In this document: positions 26,135 through 35,300 of the stretch, in pieces
How the letters are laid out: each line of letters starts with the position of its first letter
Numbering within the stretch: position 1 is the stretch's first letter
Assembly: GCF_900128505.1 (NCBI RefSeq)
Contig: NZ_LT669941.1
Coordinates: 3,404,420 to 3,468,419, forward strand
Direction: 5' to 3'
DNA length: 64,000 bases
DNA from: Parabacteroides timonensis
Lineage (GTDB): Bacteria; Bacteroidota; Bacteroidia; Bacteroidales; Tannerellaceae
Notes under the pieces: generated by a model
Told to the model about the DNA's origin: nothing
The model's input: only the letters and a program-made list of their open reading frames with translations
The model's database searches: none
Position numbers and translations under genes: made by a program

Positions 26135-27334
26135 TTATTTACCTAATATATCCATTGTATCGGAAGCAATCATATATTCTTCGTCGGTAGGAACAACGAT
26201 AATTGTTACCTTACTGTCCGGAGTACTGATCACCATTTCTTCACCACGCATGCCTTCGTTCTTCTGAACGTCGATCTTCATACCCATGTATTCCATGTTT
26301 TCACATACAACACGACGGGTAGCCCACTGGTTTTCACCTACACCACCGGTCCATACCAGGATATCGCAACCACCCATGGCAGCAGCATAAGCACCAATGT
26401 ATTTCTTGATACGGTAGTTATAAACATTCAGAGCCAGAATAGCACGTTTATCGCCTTCAGCAACAGCAGCTTCGATCTCACGCATATCGGAAGAGATACC
26501 AGAAAGCCCCTGAACACCGCTCTGTTTGTTGATCAGATCGGATAAGCCTTTCGCATCCAGTTTTTCTTTATCCATGATAAATGAAAGTGCACCTGCATCC
26601 ACATCACCGCAACGGGTTCCCATCAGCAGACCTTCAACCGGAGTCAATCCCATGGAAGTATCTACGCTCTTACCGTTATTAACAGCAGCGATAGAACCAC
26701 CGTTACCTACGTGAGCTGTGATGATCTTCTGTTCTTCGTAAGGAACACCCAGGATTTCGCAAGCACGTTTTGACACGTAGCGATGGCTTGTTCCGTGGAA
26801 ACCGTAACGACGGATACCATATTTCTTATACAAGGAATAAGGCAGCCCGTACATATAAGCATAATCCGGCATTGTCTGGTGGAAAGCAGTATCGAATACC
26901 CCCACCTGACGAATACCCGGGATCAATGCGCTCATGGCACGGATACCTTTCAGGTTTGGTGGGTTATGCAGCGGTGCCAGGTCGATACACTCAACCATTT
27001 TACCAATCACTTCCGGAGTAATTTCCACACTTCCGCTGAATGCTTCACCACCGTGTACTACACGATGACCTACAGCGTCAATTTCGTTAAACGACTTGAT
27101 ACAGCCGTATTTTTCATCTGTCAGTACGCTCAGGATAAACTCAATAGCCGCATTGTGTTCCGGCAATTCTTTATCCAGAATAACCTTCTTACCGTCCGGC
27201 TGAGTGAATTTCAGGAAAGAACCCGGCAGACCCAGTTTCTCCACCCCCCCCTGTGCAAGTACTTCATGTGTGTCCATATTGAACAACTTGTACTTTACAG
27301 ACGAACTTCCGCAATTTAAAACTAATATCTTCAT
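26135..27334 (-). CDS. ackA: Acetate kinase
   Basis: The 399-residue product is full length with ASKHA motifs MKILVLNCGSSSVKYKL, GHRVVHGG, FDTAFHQTMP, RRYGFHGTSH, ITAHVGNGGSIAAV and LVWTGGVGENQ. It makes acetate and ATP from acetyl phosphate in the cytoplasm, the end of mixed-acid fermentation. It lies 24 nt after pta. Confidence 0.98.
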   Translation of the reverse strand: MKILVLNCGSSSVKYKLFNMDTHEVLAQGGVEKLGLPGSFLKFTQPDGKKVILDKELPEHNAAIEFILSVLTDEKYGCIKSFNEIDAVGHRVVHGGEAFSGSVEITPEVIGKMVECIDLAPLHNPPNLKGIRAMSALIPGIRQVGVFDTAFHQTMPDYAYMYGLPYSLYKKYGIRRYGFHGTSHRYVSKRACEILGVPYEEQKIITAHVGNGGSIAAVNNGKSVDTSMGLTPVEGLLMGTRCGDVDAGALSFIMDKEKLDAKGLSDLINKQSGVQGLSGISSDMREIEAAVAEGDKRAILALNVYNYRIKKYIGAYAAAMGGCDILVWTGGVGENQWATRRVVCENMEYMGMKIDVQKNEGMRGEEMVISTPDSKVTIIVVPTDEEYMIASDTMDILGK

Positions 27335-27358
27335 ATCTTTTTGTTGTGTCTTTTTTCT

Positions 27359-28375
27359 TTATTTTTTGGCAGCTTTCAAACCGATCGACTGATTGCTTGC
27401 AATAGCAACCATCTTATAGATATCGTCTACTGAGCAACCACGGGAAAGATCGTTCACCGGAGCAGCCATACCCTGAAGGATCGGACCTACGGCCTCTGCA
27501 TCACCCAGACGCTGAACCAGCTTATAAGCGATATTTCCAACTTCCAATGTAGGGAATACGAGTACGTTAGCCTTACCTGCAACTTCGCTGCCCGGAGCCT
27601 TCAATGAAGCAACCGATTCTACCAGAGCTGCATCAGACTGTAACTCACCATCGATCTTCAGTTCCGGTGCCATTTCTTTAGCCAGACGAGTAGCTTCAAC
27701 TACTTTGTCTACCATTTCGTGAGAAGCACTTCCTTTCGTAGAGAAGCTCAACATAGCCACACGAGGTTCTACACCTACGATATCGCGAGCTGTTGCAGCA
27801 GTAGCCACAGCAATACTAGCCAGTTCGGGAGCAGTCGGATTCGGCATCACAGCACAGTCGGCAAATACAAGGAGACCATCTTTTCCATATTCCGGTTTCT
27901 TTGTAAACATAAGGAATGCACCCGATACACAACTCATGCCCGGAGCTGTCTTAACGATCTGCAAAGCAGGACGAAGCACATTACCTGTCGTATTCTGTGC
28001 ACCGGCAATTTCGCCATCGGCATCACCAGCCTTGATCATCAGGCAAGCCAGGAACAAAGGATCTTCAACAAGGACAGCAGCCTTTTCAGGTGTCATACCT
28101 TTTTTCTGACGCAATTGGAAAAGCAGATCTGCATAAGCAGCTTTCTTTTCATGATCTTTAGGGTCAACAATAGTAGCCTGTCCGATGTGGTTCAGACCGT
28201 AATTAGCTGCCAAAGAGGAAATCTCTGCCGGATTTCCAATCAGAATGATGTCGGCAACTCCATCGGCCAGTAAACGGTCGGCGGCTTTCAATGTTCTTTC
28301 TTCTGTTCCTTCGGGAAGAACAATACGCTGCTTGTCAGCTTTAGCGCGTGCAATAATCTCTTGCATTAAGTCCAT
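27359..28375 (-). CDS. pta: Phosphate acetyltransferase
   Basis: The 338-residue product is the short form of Pta, with only the catalytic PTA_PTB domain. Motifs: RIVLPEGTEERTLKAADRLL, AGAQNTTGNVLRPALQIVKT, FADCAVMPNPT, AMLSFSTKGSA, GELQSDAALV and FPTLEVGNIAYKL. It converts acetyl-CoA to acetyl phosphate, feeding AckA in the same operon. Confidence 0.97.
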   Translation of the reverse strand: MDLMQEIIARAKADKQRIVLPEGTEERTLKAADRLLADGVADIILIGNPAEISSLAANYGLNHIGQATIVDPKDHEKKAAYADLLFQLRQKKGMTPEKAAVLVEDPLFLACLMIKAGDADGEIAGAQNTTGNVLRPALQIVKTAPGMSCVSGAFLMFTKKPEYGKDGLLVFADCAVMPNPTAPELASIAVATAATARDIVGVEPRVAMLSFSTKGSASHEMVDKVVEATRLAKEMAPELKIDGELQSDAALVESVASLKAPGSEVAGKANVLVFPTLEVGNIAYKLVQRLGDAEAVGPILQGMAAPVNDLSRGCSVDDIYKMVAIASNQSIGLKAAKK

Positions 28376-28425
28376 AGCGGAAGATATTTTTTATAGTATT
28401 TAGTAATTGCTACTGTTTGCGGCTA

Positions 28426-28433
28426 CAAAAGTA
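28426..28433 (-). promoter_or_regulatory. Predicted pta-ackA promoter, -7 box
   Basis: TACTTTTG on the minus strand, 50 nt before the pta start. Confidence 0.65.
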
Positions 28434-28503
28434 GACAAAATGCAACATAGAGTTTGCAAAAAGCACAAACTATTTGCAACCAGAGCTGTCACTTTCAGAA
28501 CAT

Positions 28504-29289
28504 TTAACAGTAATTCACGACTTCTCGCCCTCCGGAAAGGATTTGTTGCAGATCTTCGGCTGAAATATTGATCTCCAGCTTACCATTATGGGCTACAGAT
28601 ATTTTACCACGTTCTTCCGATACAATAATTATCAACGCATCAGTCTCAAGAGACATTCCCAATGCGGAACGGTGCCGCAACCCCAAATCTTTCGGCAGAC
28701 TGGCATTCTGGGCAACCGGAAGGATACAGCCTGCGGCCTTGATACGCCCATCGGCAATGATCATAGCGCCATCATGCAAAGGGCTGTTCTTAAAGAAAAT
28801 ATTTTCGATCAGGCGGGCATTGACATCAGCGTTGAACATCTCTCCCGTATGCTCATAGACCGAGAGATCGACATCCTGCTGGATCACGATCAGGGCACCG
28901 GTCTTTTTACGGGCCATATTCATACAGGCTAATACTACGGGAGCGACAAATTTCCCTTCACGTTCATTGTTCGTATCCCTTTTTGAAAAGAGCTTTCCCA
29001 GGAACTTCCATCCCCGATGGGACCCTAACGCCATCAGGAAACGGCGGATCTCATCCTGAAACAGAATAACCAATACTACAAAACCGACACTGATAAACTT
29101 ATCCAGTATAGCCCCCATCAAACGCATTTCCAACACCTGCGAAACAAGAATCCATACTATAATAAACGAAACTACCCCACTAAAGATGGCCAGCGTACCC
29201 GAACTTTTCATCAGTTTGTATGTCTGGTAAAGAAAAAAGGCTACCAGCAGTACATCGATCAGGTCTTTTATTCCGAAATGCATCCACAT
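28504..29289 (-). CDS. cdaA: Diadenylate cyclase CdaA
   Basis: The 261-residue product has three N-terminal transmembrane helices (about residues 8-75) and a DAC domain with the catalytic LHDGAMII and RHRSALGMS motifs. It makes c-di-AMP, which controls potassium, osmolytes and envelope homeostasis. Start at 29289 (MWMHFGIKD); Met3 is an equally possible start. It begins 4 nt after the folP stop, so the two form an operon. Confidence 0.95.
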   Translation of the reverse strand: MWMHFGIKDLIDVLLVAFFLYQTYKLMKSSGTLAIFSGVVSFIIVWILVSQVLEMRLMGAILDKFISVGFVVLVILFQDEIRRFLMALGSHRGWKFLGKLFSKRDTNNEREGKFVAPVVLACMNMARKKTGALIVIQQDVDLSVYEHTGEMFNADVNARLIENIFFKNSPLHDGAMIIADGRIKAAGCILPVAQNASLPKDLGLRHRSALGMSLETDALIIIVSEERGKISVAHNGKLEINISAEDLQQILSGGREVVNYC

Positions 29290-29293
29290 AATA

Positions 29294-30154
29294 TTAACAG
29301 TTGACAGTTGATAGTTGACAGTTGACAGTTTTTAAAACAAGTTTGACGGCTTCGACAGCGGCTTTTACATCATGAACCCGGAGAATATCAGCACCGTTCA
29401 TCAGTGCCAGCGTGTTCAATACCGTAGTACCGTTCAGGCTATCGGCCGGTGTTCCTCCAAGGAAACGGTAGATCATACTTTTACGGGATATCCCCACCAG
29501 GAGAGGAAGTTCGAACAATCCGAATTCCTGCAGATGATTCATCAGAAAGTAGTTCTGATCGACGGTCTTACTGAAGCCAAAGCCGGGATCAAGAATAATA
29601 TCGTTCACGCCCAGCAAACGCAGTTCACGAACTTTCGTAGCGAAATACAACATGATCTCCTCCATCATATCCGTATAACCGGTATATTGTTGCATTGTTT
29701 GGGGAGTCCCCCGCATATGCATCATTATATAAGGTACATTCAGATCGGCTACTGTCGCAAACATGTTTTTATCCAGTTCGCCGCCGGATATATCATTTAT
29801 GATGGCGACGCCATATTCCTCCACACATTTACGGGCTACATCAGCACGAAAAGTATCCACCGATACCACAGCTTCCGGATAATGCGTATTCAATATCTTC
29901 AACGCAAACGCCAGGCGCTCCATTTCTTCTTCCGGGGAAACCTCAGCAGCATCGGGCCGGGAAGAATACCCGCCGATATCGATAATCTCTCCGCCTTCCG
30001 AGAGAATTGCCTGTATCCGGTCATTGATAGCTGCTTCATTCTGTTTACGGCTGTCGGCATAGAAAGAGTCGGGGGTTACATTCAAAATACCCATCACGAC
30101 AGGAGTCGCCAACGACAAGAGTGTACCCTTAATATTGAGCGTTTTATCTAACAT
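29294..30154 (-). CDS. folP: Dihydropteroate synthase
   Basis: The 286-residue product starts at the ATG at 30152-30154 (MLDKTLNIKG). A longer frame from 30211 is rejected because a -7 box at 30173-30180 lies in it. Motifs: MGILNVTPDSFYADSRK (pterin and phosphate binding), IDIGGYSSRPDA, VSVDTFRADVA, IINDISGG, MHMRGTPQTMQ, DPGFGFSKT and GISRKSMI. It condenses pterin pyrophosphate with p-aminobenzoate for folate. The last dozen residues (KTVNCQLSTVNC) are encoded by TTGACAG-type repeats rather than by ancestral folP sequence. Confidence 0.95.
   Translation of the reverse strand: MLDKTLNIKGTLLSLATPVVMGILNVTPDSFYADSRKQNEAAINDRIQAILSEGGEIIDIGGYSSRPDAAEVSPEEEMERLAFALKILNTHYPEAVVSVDTFRADVARKCVEEYGVAIINDISGGELDKNMFATVADLNVPYIMMHMRGTPQTMQQYTGYTDMMEEIMLYFATKVRELRLLGVNDIILDPGFGFSKTVDQNYFLMNHLQEFGLFELPLLVGISRKSMIYRFLGGTPADSLNGTTVLNTLALMNGADILRVHDVKAAVEAVKLVLKTVNCQLSTVNC
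29295..29331. repeat. TTGACAG-type heptanucleotide repeat, copy 4 (in folP 3' end)
   Basis: Five near-perfect 7-mers (four TTGACAG/TAACAG type and one TTGATAG) in tandem. They code the folP tail and lie just before the cdaA start. Confidence 0.85.
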
Positions 30155-30172
30155 TTCGATCCATATTTCCAG

Positions 30173-30180
30173 CAAAGATA
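30173..30180 (-). promoter_or_regulatory. Predicted folP-cdaA promoter, -7 box
   Basis: TATCTTTG on the minus strand, 19 nt before the folP ATG at 30154. Confidence 0.6.
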
Positions 30181-30233
30181 CACGATTCTCATTTAAATAT
30201 TCATTCTTCATTCCTCATTCTTCATTTAATTGT

Positions 30234-30241
30234 TACTTTTG
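30234..30241 (+). promoter_or_regulatory. Predicted murF promoter, -7 box
   Basis: TACTTTTG, 32 nt before the murF start and divergent from the folP promoter. Confidence 0.6.
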
Positions 30242-30272
30242 CTCACCAATAATAAGCAAATGAAAAAAAGCT

Positions 30273-31556
30273 ATGAGTATATCAGAACTGTATGAATTGT
30301 TTATACACAATCCGAAAATAACAACAGACAGCCGCAATTGCCCAAGGGGATCTATCTTCTTCGCCCTGAAAGGTGAAAGGTTCGACGGGAACCAATATGC
30401 GGAAAAGGCTTTAGCTACCGGTTGCTCCTACGCGGTAATCGATAATCCGGATTATGTCATTGGGGAGCGTACCATTTTGGTCGATAATGTATTGACAACT
30501 TTGCAGCAACTGGCTTGTCGTCACCGGAAAATGCTGGGTATTCCTGTTATCGGAATTACCGGAACAAACGGAAAAACCACTACCAAAGAACTATTGGCTG
30601 CTGTATTATCGACCAAATTTAACCTGCTTTATACCGAAGGAAACTTCAACAATCATATCGGCGTCCCACTCACCTTGCTTCGCCTGACCCACGACCATGA
30701 AATGGCGGTGATAGAAATGGGGGCCAGCCATCCGGGAGATATCAAGGAGCTGGTAGAGATCGCATTACCCAACTACGGGATCATTACAAATGTAGGTCGT
30801 GCGCATCTGGAAGGCTTCGGCTCGTTTGAGGGAGTAGTCAAGACCAAAGGAGAGTTATACGACTATATCCGCCGTACCAAAGGCAAGATATTTATTAAGA
30901 AAGAGAATAAAGACCTGCAGGAGATTGCCAAAGGAATCGAACAGATCACTTACGGGAACGATGATAGTTCTTTCGCATCAGGCCACATCATCAGTTGTAA
31001 CCCATACCTTACTTTCGACTGGAAACAGCAGGGCAAGATACATACGGTTGAAACGCATCTGATAGGCGGATATAACCTCGACAATGTATTGACAGCCGTA
31101 GCCGTGGGCCGTTATTTCAAGATTCCGGCAGAACGTATCAGCCGGGCTATTGCGGCATACGAACCGACCAACAACCGTTCGCAATTGAAGAAAACAGAAC
31201 ATAATACTTTACTGATCGACGCATACAATGCTAACCCGAGCAGTATGAAGGTGGCTATCGAGAACTTCACTTCCATGCCTGTATCCCCTAAAGCCGTTAT
31301 TCTGGGAGACATGCGTGAACTGGGCCCGACAAGCGACGAATTGCATGCCGAAGTAATAGCCGAAGTAAAAGCAGGTAAGTTCGATAAGGTATTCCTTTGC
31401 GGGGAACATTTCCGGAAAGCGGGCAAAGAGTTTACCACTTATGCAACAACAGAAGAACTGATCGATGCATTAAAAGCCAACCCGTTAAAAGGGTTTCACA
31501 TCCTGATCAAAGGATCGCATGGGATGGCGTTGGAGAAAACGGTAGAGTTTTTATAA
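30273..31556 (+). CDS. murF: UDP-N-acetylmuramoyl-tripeptide--D-alanyl-D-alanine ligase (MurF)
   Basis: The 427-residue product has the three Mur ligase domains: substrate-binding N-terminus (TTDSRNCPRGSIFFALKGERFDG), ATPase domain with P-loop GITGTNGKTTTKEL, EGNFNNHIGVPLTLL and IEMGASHPGDI, and C-terminal domain with LLIDAYNANPSSM and ILGDMRELG. It adds D-Ala-D-Ala to the peptidoglycan precursor. It stands alone rather than in a dcw cluster. Confidence 0.96.
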   Translation: MSISELYELFIHNPKITTDSRNCPRGSIFFALKGERFDGNQYAEKALATGCSYAVIDNPDYVIGERTILVDNVLTTLQQLACRHRKMLGIPVIGITGTNGKTTTKELLAAVLSTKFNLLYTEGNFNNHIGVPLTLLRLTHDHEMAVIEMGASHPGDIKELVEIALPNYGIITNVGRAHLEGFGSFEGVVKTKGELYDYIRRTKGKIFIKKENKDLQEIAKGIEQITYGNDDSSFASGHIISCNPYLTFDWKQQGKIHTVETHLIGGYNLDNVLTAVAVGRYFKIPAERISRAIAAYEPTNNRSQLKKTEHNTLLIDAYNANPSSMKVAIENFTSMPVSPKAVILGDMRELGPTSDELHAEVIAEVKAGKFDKVFLCGEHFRKAGKEFTTYATTEELIDALKANPLKGFHILIKGSHGMALEKTVEFL

Positions 31557-31682
31557 CGTAACAAAGATCAGACGTTCTTCTTATACTTTTTATTCGCTCC
31601 TGACAGCAGCACAAGGCTACTTGTCAGGAGAACGAACAATATTCTGTATCCTACCACAGCCTACCAACCGGCAACGTTTCGT

Positions 31683-32150
31683 CTACCGTCCTATTAGCAT
31701 AGTGAATAATAAAGCAAATACAAAATAGGCAACATAACTACCGGCAGAAACAGCCAATGAAACCAGCAATTGTTTTATAAAAGATTTTTCCCGACGCATA
31801 TAATTGTAGGTGAATGTAGCTCCCACGATGCCGAATAAAGCACCGAGCAGGCCACCTGTCAATATCAATAAAACAGGAAGACCTCCCACAATATACTCAC
31901 GGGTGGATAAACGTTCCTCCAGATCTATCTTTTTTCCACGGAAGGTAACTACATGAACGAAATCGAAACCATAGACGATCTTCATCTCTTCTTGTTCACC
32001 TTCGGTATTTGTAACATAGTACTTCGGATTAAAAGCTCCCTTCCTTACTATTTCCCTGCCATCCTGAAACAAATGTATTTTAAACATTCCGTACACCAAC
32101 TTTAGCTCACCTTGTACCCCTTCTATTTTAAAAGTAACTTCCTTTGCCAT
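31683..32150 (-). CDS. Hypothetical membrane protein with beta-rich N-terminal domain
   Basis: I do not recognise this 155-residue protein. The N-terminal 80 residues look like two short repeated beta modules (KLVYGMFKIHLFQDGREIVRK and MKIVYGFDFVHVVTFRGKKI share a KxVYGxxxxH pattern). Two hydrophobic helices follow (about 87-113 and 127-150), separated by a basic YNMRREKSFIK-like loop. It has no signal peptide, so the soluble part should be cytoplasmic. A good -7 box lies upstream. It converges with murF. Confidence 0.75.
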   Translation of the reverse strand: MAKEVTFKIEGVQGELKLVYGMFKIHLFQDGREIVRKGAFNPKYYVTNTEGEQEEMKIVYGFDFVHVVTFRGKKIDLEERLSTREYIVGGLPVLLILTGGLLGALFGIVGATFTYNYMRREKSFIKQLLVSLAVSAGSYVAYFVFALLFTMLIGR

Positions 32151-32183
32151 GTTTTTATTTTATTAGAATTAAGTTTAGAAACA

Positions 32184-32191
32184 CAAATATA
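32184..32191 (-). promoter_or_regulatory. Predicted promoter of the hypothetical membrane protein gene, -7 box
   Basis: TATATTTG on the minus strand, 34 nt before the start and immediately after the terminator of the upstream surface-protein gene. Confidence 0.6.
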
Positions 32192-32192
32192 C

Positions 32193-32232
32193 AAGAAAGC
32201 CCCGGAAATTGGAACTTCCGGGGCCTTTTTTG
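32193..32232 (-). terminator. Strong hairpin ending the surface-protein transcript
   Basis: A 9-bp GC-rich stem (32199-32207 with 32216-32224) is flanked by TTTTTT on the plus side and TTTCTTG on the minus side, so it could work in both directions. On the minus strand it ends the transcript of the 1351-residue surface protein, 140 nt after its stop. Confidence 0.7.
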
Positions 32233-32374
32233 TGTCTGTTTTTCTCCTTCGCAGGAGTACTGGCAGATGAACTTTATTTTATTACTTTAGTATTAAACTA
32301 TCACCTTTTCCCCCTCGCGGGATACTTGACCCTAAGATCGCGTGATAGAATTTTATTTCAATTTAAATGTATTC

Positions 32375-35300
32375 TTATTTTACAATTGCCTTTACAGCAG
32401 CTTCACCTTCAACAGCTACAACAACTACACCTTGAGGAGCAGCGATTTCTGCATTGTCGGAAGAAAGAACTGTGTTAGCGATAGTCTGACCAAGGATATT
32501 GCTGATAGCAACTGTCTTGCCCTGAGCACCCTTGATAGTTACATAACCTTCGCCGGCAATTACACTTACTGAAGATGCGTTGATATTTTCGTTAGCAACA
32601 GGAGCTTCAGTTGTCTTAGAAATATTGAAGATAGCTGCATCAGCAATCTTATCTGTCAATACAGGTACACCATTCAAGATGCGAACGAAAGCACCACCTA
32701 CAGTTTCCATATAGAAGCTCTTAGTATCCTGATCTTTGATTCTCAGAGCGAATGTAGCCTTGTTAGGAGTGTTATTTTTAACTATCAGTGAATCATTCTT
32801 ATGTTGTTTTGTACCAACAAACTTAGAGCTGGAGATAATGATAGTATCAGCAATGTGAGTTGCAGGAACAAATGCCAAACGATAAGCGCCGTCGTACAAG
32901 CTCGGGTGAGTCTTAACGCCTGCAGGCACAGAGTCTGACAATGATACCAGATAATCAGCTGTGCGGTAAGCATCAGTTGCTTTTCTATGACTCGGGTCAG
33001 TACAGTTCGGGTTCTTATCCGGGCAATCAATGATTGTACCGGCTTCCTGATAAGACTGACGCAGACCGATCATATACTGAGGCATATAGTTGTCTTCACG
33101 ATCAACATAAGCTGTATCAATGAATAGAGCAGCTTCACTCTGTGTTGCAGCAGCATTATAAATACCTAAGAAATTCAAGCTATCTTTAGCAACTTCGTTA
33201 CCATTGTTAGCTACGATATTTACAGAGTTTTCATACAGGAAGCGGGTCGGCTCATTTTCCATGAAGATCTTAGCAGAATCAACACCGTTCAGCATCAAAC
33301 CATCGTCAGCCTTTGTTACACCCAGTTCGCGGTAAACATTCAGGTTGGTCTGTTCGATTGTGAAGTAGTCGTTCTTTTCAGAGATCAAAGAAGAAGATTC
33401 TACGATCGGCTGTTTCGGCTGTGGGTTAACAGTCATCTTAGCCCAAGTAGCAGCTGTCTTTGTATCAATCATCATATACTGACCTTCAGCAACAGCTTTA
33501 AAGTAGAATGCTGCTTTGCTTTCAGCTTCCTTGCTATCAGATCTTGTAATGCTAAATACGTTATCATTAGAATTGTTGTAGATATAGTATTTGTTACCAT
33601 CAGCATCTGTCATATAAACATGATATTTAGCACGTTTCATATCTTCAAAACCAACAACTTCAAGACCATAAGGCAGTTTGCTGTCTTTTACTGTTTCCAA
33701 ATACCAAACTACAGCGTCTTCACCTAATACTACTACGCTGTCTTTCTTAGACTGCATATACAGAGCATTCAGATAAGGAGAAGCAGAAGATATCTTGAAA
33801 GTACGATTGATCAAACTGTTGTCTTCACCAGCATAGAAGTAACCGTTGTAATCGTAAGCAACTTTATCTTCTGTTTCAAACTTCAAGCCAGAACGATCAA
33901 CAGCGATCAGTTTCAAGGTATCAGTACCATTTGTATATGTATCAGCGATAGCCTTACCATCTTCGTCTTTTACTACGAATACCGGACCTACATATTCAAC
34001 AGCAGCTGTTTCACGGTTTACAATCTGATAGTAACCGTCTGTTGCACCCTTAACAATAGCCCACTGAGTTGCAGGGTTGTAAGTGCTTGTATCAGCAGAA
34101 GCTACAATAGCCATGCTACCATCCTCATCACTGTAAGAAGCTACATTAAACTTGTCAGTATTCTTCGGATCAACCTCATTCTTAATCTGCCAGAAGTACA
34201 GGTTATTAGTTGCGATAACAGCATCACCAGCCATTGTTGCGTACGGCTGCATCAAAGGTAATGTGTAACCGTTGATAGTGCCGTCATCTTCTTTTTTAGT
34301 AGGATCTAGTGCACCATCATTAACAACAGTCAGAACCATACCTTTACCAAGTTTACGAAGGACTACCTGACCATTATTAGCAGACTCTGTTGTTAAAGCT
34401 GTTGTTCCATTAGTAAAATATTTACCAGCAACTGAAACAGGTTGTTCTATAGCTTCTGCATACTTAACTGCATCAAACGCAACTGCATAATCTGTAACAG
34501 CTGCAGCATTTGCTGTATTATTTGTTTTAACAGCTTCAATCAATGCTGAATTTTCATCTACAGTAGTAAAGGTATAATCACTTCCATATACACCACCTAA
34601 ATTAATAAATTTATTATATGCAGCATCCAAAGCATTTAATGCACCGCGCAAAGTTGTATTTTCCGCAGCTACTGCCAATACAGCATCTTTCAACTCGTCA
34701 TATCCAACAATAGGGGTTGCTTGACCATCTACTTTTGTTTGAGCAGGACACTCAAAATCAGCAAACAGAACTGTGTAAGCTTGAACATCAGTGTGAGTAG
34801 CTGCGTCATCCACTGCTGTAATCAGAGTCTGACCAGTACTAGTTCCACCAGTATTCCAAGTACCATTTGCATCAAACTTTGCAGCAGCAAAAGTAATAGC
34901 AGCATCTGTGTTATTTTCAGCAGCCTTAGTCAAGAAAGCCTGATAAGCTGCGTCCAAGTTAGCAATCTCTGTATCGGCACCGTTACCCTGAGCTTTAGTC
35001 TTAGCCGCATCATAACCAGCAATAGCAGAAACAGTTCCTGGAGTCACAGTTTGAGCCGATTGCTTTAAATCACTAAAAGCGTCAACATAACTAGTTATTG
35101 CAGCGACTGTAGGAGTATTAAGATCTTTTACAGCATCAATTAAAGCAGCATTATCTGTTTTAAATTCAACCTCAGCATTTGTAGAATTGGATGCTGCAAT
35201 GAAAGACTCATAAGCAGTATTCAATGCATTAACAGCATCTTTCAAGTCCTTGTTTGCTGCAGTTGCCATAATAGCAGCAGTATATAAATCTGTATAACCA

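Noticed and set aside
30155..30211. Upstream start for folP
   Set aside because: A TAnnTTTG promoter box lies inside the extension, and the extra residues do not resemble dihydropteroate synthases.
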